Assembly (NCBI GenBank): GCA_025054515.1
Contig: JANWZT010000028.1
Span: 1-11,610, forward strand
Direction: 5' to 3'
DNA: 11,610 nucleotides
Source of the DNA: Candidatus Caldarchaeum sp.
Lineage (GTDB): Archaea; Thermoproteota; Nitrososphaeria_A; Caldarchaeales; Caldarchaeaceae
Shown here: positions 1 to 5,405 of the stretch, in pieces
Numbering within the stretch: position 1 is the stretch's first letter
How the letters are laid out: each line of letters opens with the position of its first letter
Program-made: the position numbers and the translations under genes
The notes under the pieces: generated by a model
Seen by the model: only the letters and a program-made list of their open reading frames with translations
Told to the model about the DNA's origin: nothing
The model's database searches: none

Positions 1-552
1 GGCGTCAACGACGATTTCCGCGAGGTAATCCGATTCCTCCGCGACCAGCTTGCTGATCATGGCCGTTTTGGCCACTTTCTTGAGGAGCTGTTTGTCAGTC
101 GGGTCGGCTTTGATGCCGATTTGGTCTAGTATCTCCAAGGATTTGACAGCGGCTTTCCGGTAGCCTTCGATGATGATGGTCGGGTGAACTTCTTTCTCAA
201 TAAGCTCTTCAGCCTTGGCCAAAAGCTCGCCGGCCAAAACAACCGTCGAAGTCGTGCCGTCACCCACCTCTTCGTCTTGGGCCTTCGAAACTTCTACGAG
301 CATCTTGGCCACCGGATGCTCGACGTCCATTTCCTTCAGTATCGTTGCGCCGTCGTTCGTGATGACGATGTCGCCAAAGCTGTCGACAAGCATTTTGTCC
401 ATTCCACGCGGGCCTAGCGAAGACTTCATGGTTTCGGCGATGACCTTCGCTACCATTATGTTCGCGCTCTGGACTTCGCGTCCACGCATCCGTTTCGCGC
501 CTTCTTTCAAAATTATAACGGGCTGAGTTGCGCTACCTACAGTCGCGGCCAT
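1..552 (-). CDS. thsA: Thermosome (group II chaperonin) subunit, N-terminal part
   Basis: This is the first 184 codons of an ATP-dependent group II chaperonin subunit, which folds proteins in the cytosol as a double-ring complex. The gene is partial because it runs off the left edge of the window. The reverse-strand translation starts MAATVGSATQPVIILKEG and contains family hallmarks: LGPRGMDKML near residue 46, the nucleotide-loop NDGATIL near 66, and the ATPase motif GDGTTS near 97. A full family member has about 540-560 residues, so roughly a third is visible (equatorial domain and the start of the intermediate domain). The ATG at 552 is supported by a strong Shine-Dalgarno-like AGGAGTGAT at 558-566 and a TATA box at 589-594. 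That makes it one of the few genes here with a short leader. Which thermosome paralogue (alpha or beta) it is cannot be told, so the symbol is generic. Confidence 0.96.
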   Translation of the reverse strand, partial: MAATVGSATQPVIILKEGAKRMRGREVQSANIMVAKVIAETMKSSLGPRGMDKMLVDSFGDIVITNDGATILKEMDVEHPVAKMLVEVSKAQDEEVGDGTTSTVVLAGELLAKAEELIEKEVHPTIIIEGYRKAAVKSLEILDQIGIKADPTDKQLLKKVAKTAMISKLVAEESDYLAEIVVDA

Positions 553-588
553 ACTACATCACTCCTGGCTATTTGCCCGATACGGTTT

Positions 589-594
589 TTTATA
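589..594 (-). promoter_or_regulatory. TATA box of the thermosome gene
   Basis: The reverse strand reads CTCTATAAAAAACC. The TATAAA core is about 39 bases before the thermosome ATG, which predicts a leader of about 12 bases carrying at least part of the Shine-Dalgarno element at 558-566. The position fits archaeal TBP/TFB promoters; the start site itself is inferred. Confidence 0.6.
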
Positions 595-630
595 GAGTTT
601 TCCCTTCCGTTCTTCGTCGCACATCACAAT

Positions 631-636
631 TATATA
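631..636 (+). promoter_or_regulatory. TATA box of the ribbon-helix-helix gene
   Basis: TATATA lies about 29 bases before the ATG at 663, the spacing expected if transcription begins at or just before the start codon (leaderless mRNA). No Shine-Dalgarno element precedes this ATG. This is the main reason for choosing 663 over the in-frame ATG at 528, which lies inside the thermosome gene. Confidence 0.6.
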
Positions 637-648
637 CCGGCTTCGGTA
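635..648. promoter_or_regulatory. Inverted repeat TACCG-gctt-CGGTA, possible operator
   Basis: Perfect 5-base arms (635-639 and 644-648) flank a 4-base centre. The repeat overlaps the last bases of the TATA box of the ribbon-helix-helix gene and lies just before its predicted transcription start. Related ACCG/CGGT half-sites occur at 583-586 and 656-660 in the same divergent intergenic region. Ribbon-helix-helix dimers usually bind short palindromes and often control their own promoter, so an autoregulatory operator is plausible. With arms this short, chance is also possible. Confidence 0.3.
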
Positions 649-662
649 ATACGCTAACCGCT

Positions 663-806
663 ATGAAGCTAATTTCGGTGAAAATGCCTGAAGCCTTGAT
701 TGACGGGATGGACGAGCTTATCAAGAAGGGTGTTTACCCGAGCAGAAGCGCGTTGATGAGGACGGCTGTCAGAGACCTTTTGAGGAAAGAGCTTTGGAAA
801 ACCTAA
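663..806 (+). CDS. Small ribbon-helix-helix (CopG/MetJ/Arc fold) DNA-binding protein
   Basis: A 47-residue protein, almost exactly one ribbon-helix-helix domain. The N-terminal strand (KLISVKMP, residues 2-9) is followed by helix 1 (ALIDGMDELIKKG), the turn YPSRSA (25-30) and helix 2 (LMRTAVRDLLRKELW). This is the typical pattern of CopG-like regulators, which dimerise through the strand and insert it into the DNA major groove. The ATG at 663 sits about 29 bases after a TATA box, consistent with a leaderless transcript. It diverges from the thermosome gene across 110 bases holding a candidate operator. Its stop overlaps the convergent gene by 4 bases. No toxin gene is adjacent in the same direction, so a stand-alone regulator is more likely than an antitoxin. 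The target is unknown. Confidence 0.85.
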   Translation: MKLISVKMPEALIDGMDELIKKGVYPSRSALMRTAVRDLLRKELWKT

Positions 807-1516
807 ACTTCGAGCGGAAATTTTTCGACAAAAACTATTCTTCCGTAAACGTATCGGGCGTCTGAAACGGAGTCGGTGAACTTGAGGGGGTCTCTTTCGC
901 TTGGAGAGTAGGCGATGAAGGGTGCGGGAGGCTTTTCAGGTATTCTCGTAAGGTAGAGGAGCGGCAGGGCCGCGGAATCGTAGTATTCGTAGACCGGGTA
1001 GAGGATGGATATTTCGTATTCGAAGTTGTTTCTGTAACACCAGACGGGAGGGCTGAAGGCCTCGTCTGTAAGAGCCGACACCAGCCGCATGATAGATTGT
1101 AAATCCTTCACCCGAATGACTTCGGGATTTGGAAGTTTCCGGCGGCGTGAATCTACGACAGATAACTGGAATATTTCGGGCATCTGCTCGGCTTCCAAAA
1201 CTGGGTAAGACACGTATCTCCCTGTCTCCGGTACGTCGGAAAACCTCGTCTCCTCTTTTTCGAGCGGGGTGTAGACGAGGTATTTCTTCGGTTTTTCCAG
1301 CAGCTCCACGTAGAAAAGAACCGGTAGGCTGATTCTTCCATAGGGAATGGTTTGTAGGTAGGAGAGGTAGATTTTTTCTCCTTTGGTGAACGAAAGTAGA
1401 TGAGGTATGGTGTCCCATCGGGAAGAAAGTAGGCGGGCGAGGCTCGCGATGTCTTCGACTTTGACGGGAAAGGGCGATCGGTTGCGGCCACGTGTCATCT
1501 TGTTTTTCAGCGCCAT
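803..1516 (-). CDS. Unrecognised 237-residue protein with two copies of one domain
   Basis: I do not recognise this family. The protein seems to consist of two homologous halves, residues 20-113 and 136-234, joined by a short basic linker (SRRRKLPNPEVIR). Aligned pieces are VEDIASLARLLSS with VKDLQSIMRLVSA, LPVLFYVELLEKP with LPLLYLTRIPEKP, and RFSDVPETGRYVSYPVL with KFTDSVSDARYVYGRIV. Each half looks like one helix followed by several beta strands. No signal peptide or membrane segment is visible, so it is probably cytosolic; the N-terminus (KNKMTRGRNR) is strongly basic. The ATG at 1516 is the longest choice, with GAGGCGGTG upstream as a weak ribosome site; the ATG at residue 7 is an alternative. 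A TTTAAA box at 1555-1560 may serve both this gene and the divergent dehydrogenase. No function can be assigned. Confidence 0.8.
   Translation of the reverse strand: MALKNKMTRGRNRSPFPVKVEDIASLARLLSSRWDTIPHLLSFTKGEKIYLSYLQTIPYGRISLPVLFYVELLEKPKKYLVYTPLEKEETRFSDVPETGRYVSYPVLEAEQMPEIFQLSVVDSRRRKLPNPEVIRVKDLQSIMRLVSALTDEAFSPPVWCYRNNFEYEISILYPVYEYYDSAALPLLYLTRIPEKPPAPFIAYSPSERDPLKFTDSVSDARYVYGRIVFVEKFPLEV
815..1459 (-). repeat. Internal protein-level duplication (two ~95-residue units)
   Basis: Unit A is encoded by about 1178-1459 and unit B by about 815-1111. The match is visible only after translation: about 6 of 13 identities in each of the two best blocks, with hydrophobic and aromatic positions conserved between them. 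The DNA itself is not obviously repeated, so the duplication is old. Confidence 0.6.
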
Positions 1517-1554
1517 TATCTGGAGTGCACCGCCTCGTAAAAAACTTACAGACC

Positions 1555-1560
1555 TTTAAA
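1555..1560. promoter_or_regulatory. TTTAAA box between divergent genes at 1516 and 1585
   Basis: This self-complementary TTTAAA is centred 27.5 bases before the ATG at 1585 on the plus strand and about 41 bases before the ATG at 1516 on the minus strand. It would give a leaderless mRNA for the dehydrogenase and a leader of about 14 bases for the unknown gene. No better TATA box for either gene is visible in the interval. Confidence 0.5.
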
Positions 1561-1584
1561 TCTCAAACCAACGCCATGGAAATC

Positions 1585-2463
1585 ATGATTGGCTTCATCG
1601 GTCTCGGGTTGATGGGCAGACCCATGGCTTTGAACCTGCTGAAAAGGGGGTTCAAGCTGGCGGTTTTCAACAGGAGTCGGGGGCCGGTCGACGAGCTGGT
1701 TGGGTTTGGAGCGGTTGGCTGCAGCTCTGCATCCGAAGTAGCTGAATTGTCGGAAACGATCATCATGATGCTTCCCGACGAGCCCGAAGTCCGACAGGTT
1801 CTTACGGGTGAAAACGGCGTCCTCAAAACCATGCGGAAAGGAGGCATTGTAATCGACATGTCAACGGTTTCTCCCATGTTTTCTCGGGAGATGGCTGCGC
1901 TGGTGCGGGAAAGGGGTGGCGAGATGTTGGACGCGCCGGTTTCGGGCAGCACCATGGCGGCTGAACAGGGTAGTTTGACCATCATGGTCGGAGGCCGTTA
2001 CGAAACATACGAAAAGGTGAAGCCAGTTTTGGAGGCCATGGGGAAGAACATCTACTACATGGGGGAATCCGGGTCAGGCAGCCTTACCAAGCTATGCAAT
2101 CAGGTGGCCGTCGCCGTTAACCTACTTGGAGCATGTGAAACCCTGATTGTCGCGTCAAAAGCTGGGCTGGACCTGAACAAGGTGATTGAAGTGATCTCAT
2201 CGGGGGCGGGTGGCTCATGGCAGCTTACGAACCTTGGGCCGAGGATGGTGGTCAAAGACTTTAGGCCGGGTTTCAAGGTTAAACATCTCCGCAAAGATTT
2301 ACGCATGGTCCGTGAAACAGCCGAGCGGCTGGGGCTTTGCCTTCCGGCTGTTGGTCTGGTTTCGGAGTTTGTCAAAGCCTTGGACCAGCTGGGACACGGT
2401 GAAGACGGGACACAAGCTTTGATAACTCTTCTGGAAAACCTGTCGAACACGCGGGTTGGCTAA
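1585..2463 (+). CDS. NAD(P)-dependent beta-hydroxyacid dehydrogenase (3-hydroxyisobutyrate dehydrogenase family)
   Basis: A 292-residue oxidoreductase of the 3-hydroxyisobutyrate / tartronate-semialdehyde reductase / GLYR1 family; length is typical. The N-terminal Rossmann motif is GFIGLGLMGRPMA (residues 3-15). The substrate-binding signature DAPVSGS lies at 115-121, and the catalytic lysine is probably K168 in the SLTKLCNQ segment. The C-terminal helical domain has the usual HLRKDLRM stretch. Substrate cannot be read from sequence: 3-hydroxyisobutyrate, tartronate semialdehyde, glyoxylate/succinic semialdehyde and others are all handled by close relatives. The ATG at 1585 is preferred to the ATG at 1576 because it lies 27.5 bases from the TTTAAA box, as in the other leaderless genes here, and begins the conserved strand directly. 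The longer frame back to 1492 would overlap the divergent gene. The stop overlaps prephenate dehydratase by 4 bases. Confidence 0.93.
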   Translation: MIGFIGLGLMGRPMALNLLKRGFKLAVFNRSRGPVDELVGFGAVGCSSASEVAELSETIIMMLPDEPEVRQVLTGENGVLKTMRKGGIVIDMSTVSPMFSREMAALVRERGGEMLDAPVSGSTMAAEQGSLTIMVGGRYETYEKVKPVLEAMGKNIYYMGESGSGSLTKLCNQVAVAVNLLGACETLIVASKAGLDLNKVIEVISSGAGGSWQLTNLGPRMVVKDFRPGFKVKHLRKDLRMVRETAERLGLCLPAVGLVSEFVKALDQLGHGEDGTQALITLLENLSNTRVG

Positions 2464-3284
2464 ATTTCTGTCGAAGCTCGTGGGTAGCTACCGAGAATTT
2501 TGATGAAAGTGGTTTGGCTGGCCAGCTCAGCCAAAGCGGCTCTCACTCTTTCTTCCTCCTGATGGCCTTCGAAGTCGACGAAGAAGTAGTATTCCCACGG
2601 TCTTTGACGGGTCGGCCGCGACTCTATTTTGGTGAGGTTGATGGCGTTGCGTGCGAAAACCCCGAGGGCGTTGTAGAGGGCTCCCGGTTTGTGAGCTGTT
2701 GAGAAAATGATGGATGTTTTGCTGAAGGGATGCGGCTCAGCTTCTCGGGTGGATATCACGAGGAAGCGAGTGTAGTTGTGGCCGTAGTCTTCTATACCAC
2801 GGGCGAGAATTTTCATTCCATAGATGTTCGCGGCCTTTTCGCTGGCCACGGCGGCCGCGTTCTTCAGCTTCCTTTCCTTAATCATCTTCACGCTGCCAGC
2901 CGTGTCATACGTCAGCTCAACAGATACGCCTAATGAGGTCAGATAACCTCTGCTCTGGGCGAGGGCCTGCGGATGAGAGTAAACCACTTGGACATCTTCG
3001 ACCGATGTTTCGGGCAAAGATATCAGACAGTGCCGTATTCGGAGGATGATTTCACCCGACGCCTTGACGCTGGAGCTGAGAAACATATCGTAGGTTTCGA
3101 AAACGCTTCCTTCGATGCTATTTTCGACCGGGACAACTCCATGTTCAACAACGCGTGCTTCTACATTTTTGAAGACTTCTCGGATGGTTTTGCAGGGAAC
3201 CGTCTCCGCTTCTTCTCCGAAGTAGGAGTAGATGGCTTCTTCGCTGTAGGCCCCCTTTTCGCCCTGAAAAGCAACCTTAACCAT
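2460..3284 (-). CDS. pheA: Prephenate dehydratase (PDT + ACT domains)
   Basis: This enzyme converts prephenate to phenylpyruvate in phenylalanine biosynthesis. At 274 residues it is the stand-alone form, without chorismate mutase. The catalytic domain (about 2-182) shows FQGEKGAYSEEA, VPVENSIEGSV (51-61), SHPQALAQSRGYL (103-115), DTAGSVKMI (127-135) and ARGIEDYGHNYTRF (161-174). T172 corresponds to the catalytic threonine. The C-terminal ACT domain (about 189-268) has KPGALYNALGVFARN and the ESRP motif (221-224) used by relatives to bind phenylalanine for feedback inhibition, so allosteric control is expected. The ATG at 3284 is about 29 bases from a TTTAAA box, fitting a leaderless or very short-leader mRNA. 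No other aromatic-pathway gene is nearby; the gene overlaps its convergent neighbour by 4 bases. Confidence 0.97.
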   Translation of the reverse strand: MVKVAFQGEKGAYSEEAIYSYFGEEAETVPCKTIREVFKNVEARVVEHGVVPVENSIEGSVFETYDMFLSSSVKASGEIILRIRHCLISLPETSVEDVQVVYSHPQALAQSRGYLTSLGVSVELTYDTAGSVKMIKERKLKNAAAVASEKAANIYGMKILARGIEDYGHNYTRFLVISTREAEPHPFSKTSIIFSTAHKPGALYNALGVFARNAINLTKIESRPTRQRPWEYYFFVDFEGHQEEERVRAALAELASQTTFIKILGSYPRASTEI

Positions 3285-3310
3285 CTCTCCACGCGGATGG
3301 GCTGGGGATG

Positions 3311-3316
3311 TTTAAA
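3311..3316 (-). promoter_or_regulatory. TATA-like box of pheA
   Basis: TTTAAA is centred about 29.5 bases before the pheA ATG. A second TATA-like element (3333-3340) lies farther upstream and is better placed for the divergent small gene. Confidence 0.55.
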
Positions 3317-3332
3317 TGGGTTTTTCGCCATG

Positions 3333-3340
3333 CTTAAATA
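3333..3340 (+). promoter_or_regulatory. TATA-like box of the small gene at 3366
   Basis: CTTAAATA is centred 29.5 bases before the TTG at 3366, the same spacing as several other genes in the window. It is 20 bases from the GTG at 3357 and 90 bases from the ATG at 3426. On the reverse strand it could also act as a distal pheA promoter. Confidence 0.4.
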
Positions 3341-3365
3341 GGATTGACAACCCGCTGTGCTGGGG

Positions 3366-3632
3366 TTGGATAACTCGGTGGCCCGCGAAAAAACATCCCA
3401 ACATAGGGTCACTACAGCTCATGAGATGGATTTTAGGAAATGTCTCGACATGCAGGTGGGCAAAGCCGGTGAAATAAACACGGAATACGGCGGGTTCGCA
3501 ATAACGGTTCGCGAGCCCACGGCCTTTCCATGGAGCGAATGTTTGGCAGCTCTTCTCGAACACGGGTACGAAGTTTGGGTGACTAAAAAGAAGGAGAACC
3601 TCGTTATCGTCGCCAAGCCGGCTGGAGATTAG
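3366..3632 (+). CDS. Small protein of unknown function
   Basis: Up to 88 residues; I do not recognise the family. From the internal ATG at 3426 the protein would have 68 residues beginning MDFRKCLDMQVGKAGEI. This core alternates charged and hydrophobic stretches, with a helix-like segment (WSECLAALLEHG) between likely strands (GGFAITV, YEVWVT, ENLVIVAK), suggesting a small alpha/beta fold. There is no membrane segment and only two cysteines. Start choice is uncertain: TTG 3366 fits the leaderless spacing from the TATA-like box, GTG 3357 is in the same frame, and ATG 3426 may mark the conserved core. It is divergent from pheA and its stop overlaps the transporter gene by 4 bases. That tidy packing between real genes argues that it is coding. 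Confidence 0.6.
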   Translation: MDNSVAREKTSQHRVTTAHEMDFRKCLDMQVGKAGEINTEYGGFAITVREPTAFPWSECLAALLEHGYEVWVTKKKENLVIVAKPAGD

Positions 3633-5014
3633 GCCATTAGCGGAAGCTGTAGCACTAGCAGAAGTAGTGCGAGAAGCATGGTCGGGATTGTGACGGCGGC
3701 CCCGATTCCAATCCACTGTCGGAAGGATATGTGAATCCTTTCGCGTCTTTCCAGCATGCCGACGGCCACGATGTTAGCCGTGCTTCCTATCACGGTCAAA
3801 TTTCCCCAAAAGGTTCCGGCGAACAGCATAGTCCACCAGAGCGGGAAAGTGTTAACACCATATTGTTCAAGCGTCTGTATGATGGGTATCCACGTTGCAA
3901 CGCTCAACACGTTGTCCATGAAAGCCGACATCAGCCCGGCGGCGAACATCACAACGACCACCAACGGCTCCAAGGATGTGCCGACGTTGTTGATAATGAC
4001 TTGAGCTATCACATCTGTCGTCCCTGTGTGCGAAAGGGTTCCGACGCTTGCGAAAAATATCATGAAAAACAGAAGTGTCCACCAGTCGATTCTTCTTTCG
4101 ACGAGTTCACGGGCCCTTTCTCTTTCGAGGAAAAGCACCACTCCAGCGAAGAAAATGGGTGTTCCAAGTAGCATCACGTTTTTTCCCAGCCCCAACGCCT
4201 CTTCTATGGGTGTGTGCAAAACCAGTCCAGTTATCGTCGCCGCAAAAATGATTGCCGGCACTCGAATGTCTATTTCCTCTCCGCCGTTTGTGCGTATGTC
4301 TCTGGTTGACGCAAGAGCCTCTTTTGCCATGAGCTGCTGCAGACGCGTCATGTCGGTTTTCAACCACATCAAGATAATTCCGATGGAAAGGAGAAGCGCC
4401 AAAATGGCTATCGGCGTGGCCCATCTGAGAAATTCGGAGAAACCGAGTCCCGCCTCGAACGCTATCAACACGCCGACCGGGTTGCCGACTACTGTAGCCG
4501 AGCTGCCGATATTCGTAGCGAAGATGGACATCATGATGAATCTCACCGGGTCGAGGTTGTATCTCGACGTGAAGTCGAGGAGGACGGCCGTCATGATGAG
4601 GATGGAGGTTACTTCGTCGACCAAAGCGGCTAGTAACCCAGAAACCATCATAAAGAAAATGATCAAAAGCTTGGGACGGCCGCCAACTGCGACCAAAACT
4701 CTGTCGATCAACACTTCGAAGAAGCGGGCTTCTTCAAGATAGCCGACGACGACCATCATCGAAGCGAGAAAAATTATTGTGTCCAGATGTGCGTATTCGA
4801 TGAGTAGTTTAACTTCGAGCAGGTTGGTGGCCAGCATCAGCGAAAGGGCGAAGAACGCGAAGACAAGACGGTACCGCCAGAACATCAGAGTGGCGCCGAT
4901 CATTCCGCCGAGAAAGAGGACTGATAGGGATTGCTGCAGGTTTAATCGCATCACGTAGGCTATGGATGCGACGAAACCCAGCACCAGCAGATATTTGAAT
5001 CCCCTTACGTCCAA
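3629..5014 (-). CDS. ArsB/NhaD/CitM-type ion transporter (IT superfamily)
   Basis: A 461-residue integral membrane protein with about 11-12 hydrophobic segments, a typical length for ArsB, NhaD, CitMHS and SLC13-like permeases. The two inverted halves carry the expected pore motifs. In the first half, LVDEVTSILIMTAVLL (131-146) precedes ATNIGSSATVVGNPVG (166-181). In the second half, FMDNVLSVATWIPII (365-379) precedes GNLTVIGSTANIVA (404-417). The acidic residues D133, E134 and D367 sit where ion- or substrate-coupling residues lie in relatives. The long central loop (about 219-252) is hydrophilic. Substrate is open: Na+/H+ exchange, arsenite efflux or a dicarboxylate are all possible; no arsR or arsA gene is nearby to favour arsenite. 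It starts at TTG 5014, about 30 bases after a TTTATT element. Confidence 0.9.
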   Translation of the reverse strand: MDVRGFKYLLVLGFVASIAYVMRLNLQQSLSVLFLGGMIGATLMFWRYRLVFAFFALSLMLATNLLEVKLLIEYAHLDTIIFLASMMVVVGYLEEARFFEVLIDRVLVAVGGRPKLLIIFFMMVSGLLAALVDEVTSILIMTAVLLDFTSRYNLDPVRFIMMSIFATNIGSSATVVGNPVGVLIAFEAGLGFSEFLRWATPIAILALLLSIGIILMWLKTDMTRLQQLMAKEALASTRDIRTNGGEEIDIRVPAIIFAATITGLVLHTPIEEALGLGKNVMLLGTPIFFAGVVLFLERERARELVERRIDWWTLLFFMIFFASVGTLSHTGTTDVIAQVIINNVGTSLEPLVVVVMFAAGLMSAFMDNVLSVATWIPIIQTLEQYGVNTFPLWWTMLFAGTFWGNLTVIGSTANIVAVGMLERRERIHISFRQWIGIGAAVTIPTMLLALLLLVLQLPLMA

Positions 5015-5041
5015 CTTTCCCGTCTGAGTTAGCTCTCCAGA

Positions 5042-5047
5042 AATAAA
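5042..5047 (-). promoter_or_regulatory. TATA-like box of the ion transporter gene
   Basis: TTTATT on the reverse strand is centred about 30 bases before the TTG at 5014. It lies in the 53-base gap after the UPF0147 gene, so the transporter probably has its own promoter even though the preceding genes run the same way. Confidence 0.45.
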
Positions 5048-5067
5048 GTGTTTATTCTCGCCGGTCG

Positions 5068-5349
5068 CTACGATTGGGACGAGCGGATTGTTTCAAGTAT
5101 GCTTATGGCCATCCAGAGCTGTGTTCTCGTGAAGGATGGCATGTTGGGGTCGTTGATGATCTCCTCTATCAGGTCTATTGAGTTTGCCGCCCTGACCGCG
5201 GGCTTGATCTTTTCGTTGAAAAGCTCCGTCGAAGCTTGTTTGGCTATTCTTCGGATGTTACGGGGTGTTTCGGTGTCGTTGACGATGGTGTCGAGTATCT
5301 GGACGACTTGCTGCCTTTTCGCTTCCCAGTCTGAGCTGGGCTGAGCCAA
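5068..5349 (-). CDS. UPF0147 family protein
   Basis: A 93-residue, highly helical protein matching the archaeal UPF0147 family, whose function is not established. Recognisable stretches are VVQILDTIVNDTETPRNIRR (residues 15-34), KPAVRAANSIDLIEEI and NDPNMPSFTRTQLW, followed by the terminal ISILETIR helix. The start is TTG 5349: an in-frame TGA lies just upstream, and GAGGTGGTG sits about 6 bases before it as a ribosome site. The TATA-like box at 5395-5401 predicts a leader of about 20 bases, so this gene departs from the leaderless pattern of its neighbours. It lies 56 bases after ilvD on the same strand, with no visible functional link to it. Confidence 0.92.
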   Translation of the reverse strand: MAQPSSDWEAKRQQVVQILDTIVNDTETPRNIRRIAKQASTELFNEKIKPAVRAANSIDLIEEIINDPNMPSFTRTQLWMAISILETIRSSQS

Positions 5350-5394
5350 CCGCCCACCACCTCGTCAATTCCTCCTTGACATTTTCGCGCCAAA

Positions 5395-5401
5395 CTTAAA
5401 A
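5395..5401 (-). promoter_or_regulatory. TATA-like box of the UPF0147 gene
   Basis: TTTTAAG on the reverse strand is centred about 49 bases before TTG 5349, giving a predicted leader of about 20 bases that contains the GAGGTGGTG ribosome site. Confidence 0.45.
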
Positions 5402-5405
5402 CCCT

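Noticed and set aside
528..662. N-terminal extension of the ribbon-helix-helix protein to ATG 528
   Set aside because: It would overlap the thermosome start and the promoter region. The extension has no domain, and the domain itself starts at the ATG at 663.
936..1418. 160-residue minus-strand open frame inside the duplicated-domain gene
   Set aside because: It is in another frame of the same strand. The 237-residue frame has coherent internal repeats and a tidy stop overlap; this one has neither.
3312..3716. 134-residue minus-strand open frame covering the pheA promoter and the small gene
   Set aside because: It would cover the pheA TATA boxes and overlap the transporter end. Its composition is unlike a folded protein.
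4026..4742. 238-residue open frame on the plus strand inside the ion transporter gene
   Set aside because: It is antisense to a transporter with clear motifs on the other strand. Its translation is low-complexity (Ser/Met/Lys rich) with no recognisable domain and no promoter.
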